A stretch of 33,764 bases of DNA from positions 1 through 33,764 of the forward strand of contig CANQYU010000007.1 of NCBI GenBank assembly GCA_947628145.1, written 5' to 3'. Each line of letters starts with the position of its first letter. The stretch's first letter is position 1. Made by a program: the position numbers and the translations under genes. Positions 5,765 to 15,289 of this stretch are shown in pieces. The stretch comes from an uncultured Bacilli bacterium (GTDB lineage Bacteria > Bacillota_I > Bacilli_A > RF39 > UBA660). Below the pieces are notes generated by a model. That model saw only the letters and a program-made list of their open reading frames with translations. It ran no database searches and was not told where the DNA came from.

Positions 5765-7670
5765 AAAAGCCATGACCGGAAGAACCTCCTCCGCCAAAGC
5801 CTCCACCTGAGGAAAATCCTCCCCCTGACCCACTGCCACTGGAGAAAGAAGAATGGGTGTTGGCATAATTAGCCGCTTGTTTTTGATAAGCCCCATTAAC
5901 TGCCCTACTAACACTATTACTAATAGAATCCCCTAAGTTTAAATAAATATAAGTTGGTTCATAAATGGTATCATTAATATTTAATTCTTTTATTTTAACA
6001 TTCATATCTTTTTGTACTTTTTTAGCTAAACCAAAAATTGTCGCATAAACTAAATATCTTTCCCATAAAGCAATCTCAGGTAATTCTTTTAATTTAAATA
6101 AACCAAAATCATCTAAAAAGTTTCTAAAAGCTTTCCATTTATCGTAATGTAAACTACCCTTTTCTGTCTTTTTAAATATAAATAAACAATAAACAAAAAA
6201 TACTAAGGCTGGAAAAATAATAATTTTATTTAAAATAAAATCTACACCATTTTTAAATCCATAAGAATAAATTATAAAGGCTAAAATAACTACTATAACG
6301 GCAATAATTTTAGGTACTCCAGAAAATAAATAAAATTTTTCATTTTTAGCTATTGTTAAAACATCATTTTTCCATTTAGTATAACTTGCTACAAAATTAT
6401 CACATGTTTTAACTCCACTAGCATACTTTTTTAAATCAGCTAAAGTAAAAATCGGTTTTCCCAAAGAATTAGTACTTTTTCCTACTTTATGAAATAAAAA
6501 GTCTACTAATATTGTCTCACTACTATTTAAATTATTTTCATTATCTAAAATAAAAGTATAATCTTTTTCTTTAGATGTACTTTTTATTTCTTCTAATTTA
6601 ATATTCTTTTTATAAATTAAATTCATAATCGAAGCACTCATTGCATTAGGAGTTAAATTTCTATTCATTAAAAAATCAATAATTTCTACATTATAATCAT
6701 CAATAAATTCTCTATTATATTTTGCATAAAAACCTGATTTAGGACTTTTTCCATATTTAAAATAAATATATATTCCTAAAATAAGCATCGCTCCATATAA
6801 CATAACTGTACTTATAATTGTTTTATTTCTTTTACTCTTTAATTCTTTTCTTAAATTATTAGCTTTTAAAGCTCTTTCTTCTTCAACTTTTAATATATTA
6901 CTTAAAGCTTCCACATTAGTTTTTTTAACTTGTAAATCATCCGTAATTAAATTTTTATTAAAAGTCATTCTTATATCTAAAGCTTCGTCCGCCTCCATAT
7001 AATCTATTTTAGCTAAAGCTCCTGAATTATCAGTTAGTTTTGTTATTTCTCCCGCTAGAGGGCCATGGGTCCAAATTCGAAAATCTGAAGAATTATCTTG
7101 AGCCGGTAAATTTACTTTAATTTCGACATCTTCGATATCGTCATAATCATTAGGAGTTATAAAATTCCAATAAAATTCTGCCACATCCAAATGTTTAACT
7201 ACAGCTTGTTTTAATAAATAACTAATTTTAAAAGCTACCCTCTGTTTATTAGCTCGGTAATATAAACGATAAGTATAACCTCCATCATTAGTACTCATTG
7301 TATACTTACCTCGTTCGCCATTTTCCGCATAAACTACTTTTTCCATTTCTTCAAAATCTAAATCATTTATGGTCTCAAAACTAACATTATTAACGTATTT
7401 AGCTTGCAAACTTAATAATTCTAAACTAGAAGCATTATATATATTAGAATTATACTCATAATAATCATTATTTAATAAATCATTGGTATAAGTTAAAGTT
7501 TTCTCATATCCATTAAATGTTCCATCCATGACTATTAGCTCTGTTATTTTTACATCGCCATTATTTAAAATATCCGCTTCCACCAATTGTTCTGTAATTT
7601 TATAACTAGCCGCCTCTACTTTAAAAGGTAAAATAACTAATAGTATTAAACTAAGTAAAAATTTTTTCAT
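5763..7670 (-). CDS. DUF2207-family membrane protein
   Basis: The 635-aa protein has a signal peptide (MKKFLLSLILL...VEA) and an extracellular DUF2207-type domain of about 230 residues (pattern: ITEQLVEADILNNGDVKITE, later WNFITP and a WTHGPLAG motif). A membrane helix follows near residue 285, then a cytoplasmic stretch, further helices around 455-500, and a Gly/Ser-rich tail (GSGSGGGFSS...HGF). This layout and its position after lemA, with a 33-bp gap, match the common LemA-DUF2207 pair. The function is unknown; an envelope role is inferred. The start follows AGGAGATAAG. Confidence 0.85.
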   Translation of the reverse strand: MKKFLLSLILLVILPFKVEAASYKITEQLVEADILNNGDVKITELIVMDGTFNGYEKTLTYTNDLLNNDYYEYNSNIYNASSLELLSLQAKYVNNVSFETINDLDFEEMEKVVYAENGERGKYTMSTNDGGYTYRLYYRANKQRVAFKISYLLKQAVVKHLDVAEFYWNFITPNDYDDIEDVEIKVNLPAQDNSSDFRIWTHGPLAGEITKLTDNSGALAKIDYMEADEALDIRMTFNKNLITDDLQVKKTNVEALSNILKVEEERALKANNLRKELKSKRNKTIISTVMLYGAMLILGIYIYFKYGKSPKSGFYAKYNREFIDDYNVEIIDFLMNRNLTPNAMSASIMNLIYKKNIKLEEIKSTSKEKDYTFILDNENNLNSSETILVDFLFHKVGKSTNSLGKPIFTLADLKKYASGVKTCDNFVASYTKWKNDVLTIAKNEKFYLFSGVPKIIAVIVVILAFIIYSYGFKNGVDFILNKIIIFPALVFFVYCLFIFKKTEKGSLHYDKWKAFRNFLDDFGLFKLKELPEIALWERYLVYATIFGLAKKVQKDMNVKIKELNINDTIYEPTYIYLNLGDSISNSVSRAVNGAYQKQAANYANTHSSFSSGSGSGGGFSSGGGFGGGGSSGHGF

Positions 7671-7703
7671 CTTATCTCCTAAAAAAAGGCTTATTTTAAG
7701 CCT

Positions 7704-8258
7704 TTAAAATTTAATTTTAACATTTTCTTTTTCTTCTTCTAAAGCTTTAAAGAAAGTTTCTTTTGTAAACTTGAAAATGCCCGCCACTAAATTAGATGGA
7801 AACATTTCCACTTTATTATTATATTGTAATACAATATCATTATAAAATTGTCTTGCAATAGCAATTTTATCTTCTGTTTGCTCTAAACTTGCTTGTAATT
7901 CTAAGAAATTTTGATTAGCTTTTAAATCTGGATAACTTTCTGTTAAAGCAAATAATTTATTAATGGCTTTAGTAAGTTCTCCATCAGCTTTCATTTGTTC
8001 TTCTGGTAAATTAGCACTTAAATAAGTATTTCGTGCTTTAACTACATTTTCTAATGTTTCACTTTCATGTTTAGTATAACCTTTAACAATATCTACTAAA
8101 TTTGGAACCATATCAAATCTTCTTTTTAATTGAACATCAATTTGACTCCAAGCATCTCTAACTCTGTTTCTTAATGATACTAACGAATTATAAGTTGCTA
8201 CTAACCATAAAACTAGAACAACAAGCACTACAATTAAAATAATTAAACCTGTTTTCAT
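7704..8258 (-). CDS. lemA: LemA family protein
   Basis: The 184-aa product has an N-terminal transmembrane segment (about 3-24: [19 protein letters not shown]) followed by a four-helix LemA domain with characteristic stretches ([30 protein letters not shown], then [16 protein letters not shown] and [16 protein letters not shown]). Length and order are standard. LemA proteins are membrane-anchored with the helical domain probably outside; the exact role is unknown. The start has a perfect AGGAGG site, and a good promoter sits just upstream, so it leads a two-gene operon with DUF2207. Confidence 0.93.
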   Translation of the reverse strand: [184 protein letters not shown]

Positions 8259-8277
8259 TACTTCCTCCTATATAAAT

Positions 8278-8306
8278 ATATTATCATAATATTTATTTTA
8301 ACTCAA
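8278..8306 (-). promoter_or_regulatory. Promoter of lemA-DUF2207
   Basis: On the minus strand TTGAGT (plus 8301-8306), 17 bp, TAATAT (plus 8278-8283). The predicted start near 8271 places the AGGAGG site (plus 8264-8269) at the very 5' end, with a leader of about 13 nt. It lies between the addA stop and lemA. Confidence 0.6.
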
Positions 8307-8312
8307 TATTTA

Positions 8313-11300
8313 TTAATTAGTTTGTAATATCTTTATTTCTTTAACATTATTATCTAATATCGAATATAAATATAAACTTACATTTTTATCACTAACAGTT
8401 TTTATATAATTATAATAAACATTAAGTTGTTTTGTATATTCTTCATCATCAATATTTTTTAATTTATAATCAATTATTTTTATCTCATCTTCATATTCTA
8501 ACATTAAATCAATTATTCCAGTATATTCTTGCTCATTTAAATCATATATAAACTCTAATTCTTGATAAATAGTCGCATCTTTAAAATTAAATTTTTCTTT
8601 TAAATTATTTACATATTTATTCTTACTTTCTTCTTTAAAATTAGTTAATTCTAATATTTCATGTAAATGCGTTCCATAATCTAATGTTGCTTGTTCTTCT
8701 TTAGATAATAGTTTTTTAATTGTTTTAGAACCATGTTTAAGTTCAATTAAATTAGAAGCAATATTATTTTCTAAAAAAGTAATTTTTTCTTCTTCTTTAG
8801 TTTCTAACCCTTTTCTATTTATATTTATTAAATCATAATCTTTAGTTAAACCTAAACTATTTAAATCTAGCATTTTAACATATTCTTTTAAATTACCTGC
8901 CATTGCATTTAAAAAATCATAAAAATTCCGAAAATTTCTTCCCTCTTGAACCATATATGGCTCTTTTCTTCTTTCTTCATTTTTAAAACTTGGCATAACC
9001 ATTATAATTTTTTCTTGAGCTCGCGTTAAAGCTACATAAAATAATCTTATTTTCTCGGATATTTCTTCTTGTCGTTCATGTACTTTAATTAATTCTTTTA
9101 TAAACGTAACCCCTATTCCCTCTTTATAAAAAGGAGTTAAAATTCCGTATTTAGTAGAAAACATAAATCTACTTTGCAAATCTCTTAAATTAAAATTTCT
9201 TTTAAAACCTGCAAAATAACATATAGGAAACTGTAGCCCTTTAGATTTATGAATATTCATAAGCTTTACACAATTGACATCCATTCTTGCTTCTTTATAT
9301 CTAATTTCTTCTTTATTATTTAGCATTTCTTCTAAATAATCTTCTAAATCATTAATAGTAAATCCTAAATCTTCCATTCCTTTAACTAAAGTCTCTAAAT
9401 AATCTAATTTATTAATATTAGCTTCCACATCTCCGACTAAAATTAAATTATCATACCAATTAAATTCTTTAATTATTTCCTCAATAAGCTCTAAAGGAGT
9501 TTTAAATTCTAAATCTTGGGCTATTTTAAAACATTTTTGCATTATTTCACTATCATAAAAAGTATGTTTTTTAAGCATTTTAAAAATTATATTATCATCT
9601 AAATTACCTAAAAAGCTTCTTGCCACACTTAAAAAAGCATATTCCATTTTTGCATCATATTCTTTAGCCTTAATTTTTAATATTAAACTAACTATATTTT
9701 TAAGAATTAAAAGAACATCAGTTGTACTTAAATCACTATCTTTATAAACCTCCATCGGTACATTTAAATATTCAAATATCTTTTTATAACTAGCCATTTC
9801 TGTACCTCTATCTAAAATAATACAAAAATCACTATATAAAGCTTTTCTTAATTTTTTTAATTTAAAATCATATACTAAATATCCTAAATTAATTTTTTCT
9901 TTTATATCTTTTAAAATACTAAAAGCTTCAATTTCTCCATTACTGTAAAGGGAAGAATCATTATTATATTGCCATATTTCCATATTATTATCATAAGTAT
10001 TAGCTCCCTCTTTTTCATAAGCTAAATTTCCATAAACCATGGCATGTTCTTTCTGATAATTAGCATTTCCTAAATCATCCGTCATTAATATTTCAAATAT
10101 TTGATTAATATTAGCTAAAACCTCTTTTCGTGACCGAAAGTTTTTTAATAAATCTATTTTTTCGCCCCCTAAATGTTTGGCATAATCATCATATTTCTTT
10201 TTAAATATTCCCGGATTAGCATTCCGAAACCGATAAATAGATTGTTTTATATCCCCGACCATATAAACGTTATTATTTTCGATTTCTTTAATAAACATAT
10301 CTTGTAAATCATTAGTATCTTGTTCTTCGTCAATTAATATTTCATTATAACTTTTAAATTCTTCTTTGATTTCCGAATTTCCTTTTACTATTTTAATAGC
10401 CATTTTCGCAATATCTAAAAACTCAAAAGCTTCATTTTTTCTTTTATATTCTTCTAAACGTTTATCTAATTCTAAAACTATCTTAATTATCGCTTTTACA
10501 TATTCTTTAGTACTTAAATATTGTTCTTTAAGTTCTTCTTCACTATATTTTGAAAGTTCCATAATTAAATTAGCTTTTTCTTTAAGTTCGGCTCTAAGTT
10601 CTTTTGCTTCTTCCGGAATATTCCGAATTTGTTTCTTAGCTAATTCTTTAATATTATATAAGGAATTATAACTTTTCGGCTTAATTAATTTTCCATATTG
10701 TTCATATATTTTAATATAAGCTTCCTCGGGAATTAAATCTTCTAATGCATATAAAGCATCTTCTATTTCTAAAGCTAAAGACTGTAAATATTGAAAATAT
10801 TCTTGAAATACTTTATTTATATATTCTTCACTATAATAATTAGCAATATAATTATTTAAATATTCTTCTTTATCATATATTAAATCTAAACTATTTTTTA
10901 TATTTAAAATAGCTTCTTTAATTACCTCGTCATCTCTATTAGTAAAATCCCCGACTAACTTTAAAAAATCAGCATCTTTCTTCTCATATAATTCTAAAAA
11001 TATATTATCAAGTAATCTTTTCTTTTCTAAATTAATAATTGAACCATCAATAATTGTAATATTTTTTCCTATATTAAGTAAATAATGATATTTTTTCACC
11101 ACATTTAAAGCAAAAGCATCAAAAGTTGTTATATAAGCACTATCTATATATTCTAATTGCTCTTTTAAATTAGCTTCTTCTAATTTTTTTCTTATTCTAC
11201 CTTTCATTTCCCCCGCGGCTTCATTAGTAAAAGTTAAAACTAATATTTTCCGGATATCTATCCCTTCTAATACTTTCCGAAATACTCGTTCTGTTAATAC

Positions 11301-11393
11301 GGCTGTTTTTCCTGACCCTGCCCCGGCGGATACTAAAATATTAGTGCCTTCTTTATTAATCGCTAATTTCTGTTCCAGTGTTGCTTCCATCAT
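8313..11393 (-). CDS. addA: ATP-dependent helicase/nuclease subunit A
   Basis: AddA is the UvrD-like 3'-5' helicase and nuclease of the AddAB complex, which resects double-strand breaks for RecA loading. Motifs in order: Walker A SAGAGSGKT (residues 24-32), Walker B LIDEEQD, GDIKQSIYRFR, NFRSR, MNIHKSKGLQFP and FYVALTRAQEK. A C-terminal RecB-type nuclease follows, with GTHLHEILE and GIIDL...IIDYK. At about 1026 aa it is shorter than Bacillus AddA (about 1230). The ribosome site AGGAG lies before ATGATA; ATG 11393 gives the best spacing, while the track start at 11399 abuts the site. It overlaps the 3' end of addB by 38 bp, indicating translational coupling. Confidence 0.93.
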   Translation of the reverse strand: MMEATLEQKLAINKEGTNILVSAGAGSGKTAVLTERVFRKVLEGIDIRKILVLTFTNEAAGEMKGRIRKKLEEANLKEQLEYIDSAYITTFDAFALNVVKKYHYLLNIGKNITIIDGSIINLEKKRLLDNIFLELYEKKDADFLKLVGDFTNRDDEVIKEAILNIKNSLDLIYDKEEYLNNYIANYYSEEYINKVFQEYFQYLQSLALEIEDALYALEDLIPEEAYIKIYEQYGKLIKPKSYNSLYNIKELAKKQIRNIPEEAKELRAELKEKANLIMELSKYSEEELKEQYLSTKEYVKAIIKIVLELDKRLEEYKRKNEAFEFLDIAKMAIKIVKGNSEIKEEFKSYNEILIDEEQDTNDLQDMFIKEIENNNVYMVGDIKQSIYRFRNANPGIFKKKYDDYAKHLGGEKIDLLKNFRSRKEVLANINQIFEILMTDDLGNANYQKEHAMVYGNLAYEKEGANTYDNNMEIWQYNNDSSLYSNGEIEAFSILKDIKEKINLGYLVYDFKLKKLRKALYSDFCIILDRGTEMASYKKIFEYLNVPMEVYKDSDLSTTDVLLILKNIVSLILKIKAKEYDAKMEYAFLSVARSFLGNLDDNIIFKMLKKHTFYDSEIMQKCFKIAQDLEFKTPLELIEEIIKEFNWYDNLILVGDVEANINKLDYLETLVKGMEDLGFTINDLEDYLEEMLNNKEEIRYKEARMDVNCVKLMNIHKSKGLQFPICYFAGFKRNFNLRDLQSRFMFSTKYGILTPFYKEGIGVTFIKELIKVHERQEEISEKIRLFYVALTRAQEKIIMVMPSFKNEERRKEPYMVQEGRNFRNFYDFLNAMAGNLKEYVKMLDLNSLGLTKDYDLININRKGLETKEEEKITFLENNIASNLIELKHGSKTIKKLLSKEEQATLDYGTHLHEILELTNFKEESKNKYVNNLKEKFNFKDATIYQELEFIYDLNEQEYTGIIDLMLEYEDEIKIIDYKLKNIDDEEYTKQLNVYYNYIKTVSDKNVSLYLYSILDNNVKEIKILQTN

Positions 11394-13695
11394 TATCATC
11401 TCCTAGCTTTACTTCGTCTTTTTTAGTTTTAAAACATACATCTTTAAAATGACAATACTCACATGCTATATTTTTATTTTTAATAACTTTAGGAGATATC
11501 GTAAATACTCCCTTTAAAATATTATCAATACATTCTTCTATTTTTTCTTCTACAACTTTTTTTAAATCTTCCATTTCTTCATTAGTTAAAACTTTCGCTC
11601 TCTTACTTAATGTTCCATCTTGTTTATAAACTAAATCTTTTATCACTGTACTATTTAAATAATCTTTATCTATTAATTCTAAAATATCCTCATCACTATT
11701 TGAATAACCCTGTAATTTTAAATTATCTTCCCGTAATTGAGCCAATGTTTTTTCACTAATATTAGGAACATTATCTAATACTTTTTGAATATAAAATCCC
11801 CCAATAATTGCCTCTTTAAATCTTTCTGTTTCTTTTAATAAATATAAATATATCGGCAGTTGCATATTTAAACCATATTTAATATTATCTAAAGTAATTA
11901 AAGTATTACCAGTTTTATAATCTACGACGACAATTACTTCTTTTCCATTTTTTTCTCCAAGCATAACTTTATCTATTAAACCTTTAAAAGTTACATTAAC
12001 ATTTCTATCTTTATAAACATATAATTCTTCTTCAAATAAATATTTATTTAATTTAGTTTTAGCTTCTTGCTTTTTTAATACATCTCTTATTTTTTCTAAT
12101 TCTTCTTCTAATTTTTCTAAATAAAAATATTCTTTTGCACCTAATTTATAATCTTTATCTTTAATAAAACGCATTATTTCTGCTTTAATATCAACATCTT
12201 TATTATATATTAATTCTAAAATATGATGGACAATATTTCCAATAATTGTTTTAAAATTTTCTTGAAAAATATCTAATTTTAATACTTTACTTACATAATA
12301 TTTAAAAGCACATTCATTATACATCTCCATATTGGTATATGCTAAGGTTAAGCCCTCTTTAAAAGTATCTTGAAGCATTGCTTCCTTAATACCCTTAAAT
12401 TCATTACTATAAGCTAAATATTTAATATTTAAATTATTTTTATAAAGAGCCAAATCCGGAGCAACTATATTATATTTATATAAATTATCTAGTTTCATTG
12501 CATATTTTAATTCTATATTTCTTTTAGAGTAGCATACATTATCTTTTATTTCTATTTTTTCTATCTTGTTACTTAAATCTTTAATTAATAAAGATGGCTC
12601 ACATTTTCCATGTTGATTATTTAATTTATAAGTTATAATTAAATTTTTTATTTTTCTTAAATTATCTTTAACTTTCTTCTTCGCTAATATATTTTTCGCA
12701 ATACTAGTATCAATATTTAATAATGTTTTAATATCGTCACTTAAATAATCGTCATCTTTATATATTTTCGGAAAACTATCTATATTAAAACCTAATAAAA
12801 ATACATATTCATCTTCTAAATAATAATCTTCTACTTTTCCTAAATTAACCGCTCTATCATAAATCTTTTTATTTAATTTTTCTTCTTTAAAATCTGAAAT
12901 AATAAATTCTTTTCGAATATCTTTATTCTTTATTCTTACCGTTTTATTAATAATTCTTATTAAATCATTTAAATTACTATATTTTTTTTCTAACTCTAAA
13001 ATATTATCTGGAATATCTAAATAATCATAATTATTTAAAAAATCTTGAGCTATTTTAGTACTAAAAAAACTCCCCTCATTATCTAAATTTATCGGAATAT
13101 TAAATAAATCAAAATATCTTCTTACACAACTCCTATATTCTTCATTCATAATTAATTTAATTTTATTTATATCAATATTATTATGAATAAGCTCACTAAT
13201 TTTATTAACCACAAATTCCACTTCTTGTTCCATATTTTTAGCTTCATAAATTAATGGTTCATAATTTTTATTTTCCGGATTTCTAATTTCATAATTAATT
13301 TCTAAACTATCTAATATTATTTGTTCTTCTTTAGAAAGTTGTTCATTATATATAATTATTCTTTTTGTCTTTAAAAATTTTTTAAAATCTTCGCTATATA
13401 TTAATAAATTATTTTGAATTAAATCTCTTTTTATATCATTTAAAAACTGTACTTTTTTATTATTAATATCTTTTAAAAAATACATATTTTCTATATAAAT
13501 CTTAGCTATATTTAAATTAACTTTATATTTTTCCATCACATATTCTAAAGTTTCAGGAGTATAATCAAAAAAAACTTTCTTTTTTAATTCTTTAAAAGTA
13601 TAAAATTTTAAATTATATAACTTTTTATTTTTACTTAAATCATATAGTATTTTTTTCTTATTATTTCTATTTGTTATTATGACAATACTTTCCAT
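11356..13695 (-). CDS. addB: AddB-like PD-(D/E)XK nuclease
   Basis: This partner of AddA has about 779 aa from ATG 13695. The track start 13728 lies upstream of the predicted transcription start, and AGTAGG precedes ATG 13695 by nine bases. The C-terminal nuclease domain is clear: GNIVHHILE, FKGLIDKVML, VVVDYKTGNT and the LPIYLYLL motif. An iron-sulfur set is present: one Cys in YNECAFKYY plus C-x2-C-x5-C in CEYCHFKDVC near the end. Bacillus AddB is about 1166 aa and has an N-terminal Walker A. Here the equivalent N-terminus (SIVIITNRNNKKK) shows no GxxGxGK[ST], so the inactive-helicase half appears reduced. The gene leads the addBA operon with a strong promoter. Confidence 0.85.
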   Translation of the reverse strand: MESIVIITNRNNKKKILYDLSKNKKLYNLKFYTFKELKKKVFFDYTPETLEYVMEKYKVNLNIAKIYIENMYFLKDINNKKVQFLNDIKRDLIQNNLLIYSEDFKKFLKTKRIIIYNEQLSKEEQIILDSLEINYEIRNPENKNYEPLIYEAKNMEQEVEFVVNKISELIHNNIDINKIKLIMNEEYRSCVRRYFDLFNIPINLDNEGSFFSTKIAQDFLNNYDYLDIPDNILELEKKYSNLNDLIRIINKTVRIKNKDIRKEFIISDFKEEKLNKKIYDRAVNLGKVEDYYLEDEYVFLLGFNIDSFPKIYKDDDYLSDDIKTLLNIDTSIAKNILAKKKVKDNLRKIKNLIITYKLNNQHGKCEPSLLIKDLSNKIEKIEIKDNVCYSKRNIELKYAMKLDNLYKYNIVAPDLALYKNNLNIKYLAYSNEFKGIKEAMLQDTFKEGLTLAYTNMEMYNECAFKYYVSKVLKLDIFQENFKTIIGNIVHHILELIYNKDVDIKAEIMRFIKDKDYKLGAKEYFYLEKLEEELEKIRDVLKKQEAKTKLNKYLFEEELYVYKDRNVNVTFKGLIDKVMLGEKNGKEVIVVVDYKTGNTLITLDNIKYGLNMQLPIYLYLLKETERFKEAIIGGFYIQKVLDNVPNISEKTLAQLREDNLKLQGYSNSDEDILELIDKDYLNSTVIKDLVYKQDGTLSKRAKVLTNEEMEDLKKVVEEKIEECIDNILKGVFTISPKVIKNKNIACEYCHFKDVCFKTKKDEVKLGDDNDGSNTGTEISD

Positions 13696-13714
13696 AAAGA
13701 CCATCCTACTAAAT

Positions 13715-13743
13715 ATTTTAATATACATTTATTTTAACGTCAA
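13715..13743 (-). promoter_or_regulatory. Promoter of addBA
   Basis: On the minus strand TTGACG (plus 13738-13743), 17 bp, TAAAAT (plus 13715-13720). The start near 13708 leaves a leader of about 13 nt and excludes the upstream in-frame starts. Confidence 0.7.
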
Positions 13744-13779
13744 TAAGAAAAAAATACCAATAATTTTATTATAACAATT

Positions 13780-13812
13780 AAAAAACAAACTCTTTAAATA
13801 AAGAATTTGTTT
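13780..13812 (-). terminator. Terminator after tRNA-Asn
   Basis: On the minus strand AAACAAATTCTTT and AAAGAGTTTGTTT form a 13-bp stem (one G-T pair) around loop ATTT, with a T-run. It lies just downstream of the tRNA CCA end. Confidence 0.8.
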
Positions 13813-13823
13813 CATTTCCTAAA

Positions 13824-13899
13824 TGGCGCCCAATGTAGGACTCGAACCTACGACCTAACGGTTAACAGCCGTGCGCTCTACCGACTGAGCTAATTGGGC
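13824..13899 (-). tRNA. tRNA-Asn (anticodon GTT)
   Basis: The 76-nt cloverleaf has acceptor arms GCCCAAT/ATTGGGC with discriminator G and an encoded CCA. The D arm is GCTC-AGTCGGTAGA-GC; anticodon loop CTGTTAA carries GTT; T arm GTAGG-TTCGAGT-CCTAC. The first pair of the anticodon stem (C-T) is mismatched. It is flanked by a consensus promoter and a strong terminator, so it is transcribed alone. Confidence 0.96.
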
Positions 13900-13910
13900 A
13901 TTGCTATTAC

Positions 13911-13939
13911 ATTATAGTAAATATTATGTTTAATGTCAA
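13911..13939 (-). promoter_or_regulatory. Consensus promoter of tRNA-Asn
   Basis: On the minus strand TTGACA (plus 13934-13939), 17 bp, TATAAT (plus 13911-13916): a perfect SigA consensus, 11 bases before the tRNA 5' end. Confidence 0.85.
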
Positions 13940-13961
13940 TAACTTTATACTTAAAAAATGC

Positions 13962-13994
13962 AAAAAATAAAAAAAATTCCAGTATTGGAATTTT
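13962..13994 (-). terminator. Terminator of the Tad-like cluster
   Basis: On the minus strand AAAATTCCA, loop ATAC, TGGAATTTT is followed by a long T-rich tract. A perfect 9-bp stem 18 bases after the stop of the VirB2-like gene marks the end of the cluster. Confidence 0.85.
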
Positions 13995-14011
13995 AATCTT
14001 AAATTTATATT

Positions 14012-14419
14012 TTAGTTACAAGTTTTGTCAGAATCGTTCCATTTTCTATCGCCGCCTAAATCATTACAACGCGCTTTAGCTGCATCATAACAACCACTTG
14101 GACTAGTAATACATGTTTTACAAACATTATATTCGTTTTTATAACTTGATGAAGTAAATTCTGTAACTAGACTAAATATAGCTCCAACTAAAGTTGGTAT
14201 AAAGAAAATAACTATACCAGCAATAGCTCTCATAACTAAAGATTTAACTGATTTTTTAATTTCGTCATCTTTACTTGCAACAACTGCTTTTCCTAAATCA
14301 ATAGCTCCAAATAAAATTATAATAAGTGGGATAGCTATTTTAAATACAAATAATACCCAACCTAGAATTTGCCATACTTGAGCTAAATCAGTACATACTG
14401 AAGGGTCCATTAATAACAT
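14012..14419 (-). CDS. VirB2/TrbC-like two-helix membrane protein, candidate pilin
   Basis: This small protein (135 aa from ATG 14419; the TTG at 14425 lies too close to GAGGAA) has two membrane helices: residues about 18-45 (LGWVLFVFKIAIPLIIILFG) and 66-90 (AIAGIVIFFIPTLVGAIFSL). They are joined by a short charged loop, KDDEIKKSVK. The GAIDLGKAVVASKDDE stretch before the loop is like small VirB2/TrbC-type pilins of type IV secretion systems. The tail holds five Cys, and a sixth precedes helix 1. It closes the Tad-like cluster but has its own near-consensus promoter, as expected for a subunit needed in excess. The assignment is structural analogy only; an accessory membrane protein is the alternative. 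Confidence 0.6.
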   Translation of the reverse strand: MLLMDPSVCTDLAQVWQILGWVLFVFKIAIPLIIILFGAIDLGKAVVASKDDEIKKSVKSLVMRAIAGIVIFFIPTLVGAIFSLVTEFTSSSYKNEYNVCKTCITSPSGCYDAAKARCNDLGGDRKWNDSDKTCN

Positions 14420-14450
14420 ACTCAATTCCTCGCTTTCTTAATCTATAAAT

Positions 14451-14479
14451 ATTGTATCTTATGTTTATCTGATTGTCAA
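14451..14479 (-). promoter_or_regulatory. Strong internal promoter of the VirB2-like gene
   Basis: On the minus strand TTGACA (plus 14474-14479), 17 bp, TACAAT (plus 14451-14456), between the TadC-like stop and the small gene. The predicted leader is about 25 nt. Confidence 0.75.
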
Positions 14480-14500
14480 GATTCTAATGTCAAAATTTGT

Positions 14501-15289
14501 CTATGTACCCATAATTAACAATACAGCTAAAACTAATAATACCATTACTCCAACTCCCGTTGTAATAAGCATACTCATAGTTTTGCTTTCCATTTTTTCA
14601 AGTCTGTTCTTATATTTTGTTTCTCTCGCTTTTTGTTGTAAACTAGATATTGTTTTAGAAAAAGCTAATAATTGTTCTTGCTTTCTCTCTTGTCTACCTA
14701 AACTCAAACGATAAAGCAACCTCATCATTCTCATGGAATCTCTAACTGGGTATTTTCTTGCAAAATCCATATAAGGCTCAATTGTATCATTACCAGCATT
14801 AATTTCATTAATTAAATCTTTTAATCCATCTTTAAATATTTCGGGCGCATCCTCTAAAGACTTACCAATTGCTACCGGAACAGTATAATGTTGAATTAAA
14901 ATTTCTAATCCTTTAAGATAATATGGAAGCATGGTGTCTATTTCATGTAAATGTCTTTTATAATAATTTTTTAAATTAATATAATCTAACTTAAAATAAC
15001 CAAAACCAACCACCAAACAAATAATTACATATGTATAAGACATATTTTTTAAAAGTAAACAAAATACTACAAGCATGACTATTAAGGTATTTTGAATTCT
15101 TTTACTAAACAAAATATCGGCATTTACTTTATCCCCATATTTAGCCCGTACATAAAAATCATAATCGCTTTCTTTAAGTCTTCGTAAATACATTTCATTA
15201 TCTGCGACTAATTTACTAATACTTATTTTTCCACTTTTAATAAATATATATATAATTATGAAGGCTACAATCGCTAATTCTATTTGCAT
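14501..15289 (-). CDS. TadC-like inner-membrane platform protein
   Basis: The 262-aa protein has a membrane helix at its N-terminus, one or two around residues 70-95 and one at the C-terminus (TTGVGVMVLLVLAVLLIMGT). A cytoplasmic T2SSF-like helical domain lies between (LPYYLKGLEILIQHYTVPVAIGKSLEDAP, then NEINAGNDTIEPYMDFARKY). This matches the TadC half of the TadB/TadC platform pair, which couples the ATPase to subunit extrusion. Its start codon overlaps the TadB-like stop (TAATG), showing translational coupling. Sequence conservation with classical TadC is weak by eye, so the call rests on domain pattern and context. Confidence 0.7.
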   Translation of the reverse strand: MQIELAIVAFIIIYIFIKSGKISISKLVADNEMYLRRLKESDYDFYVRAKYGDKVNADILFSKRIQNTLIVMLVVFCLLLKNMSYTYVIICLVVGFGYFKLDYINLKNYYKRHLHEIDTMLPYYLKGLEILIQHYTVPVAIGKSLEDAPEIFKDGLKDLINEINAGNDTIEPYMDFARKYPVRDSMRMMRLLYRLSLGRQERKQEQLLAFSKTISSLQQKARETKYKNRLEKMESKTMSMLITTGVGVMVLLVLAVLLIMGT

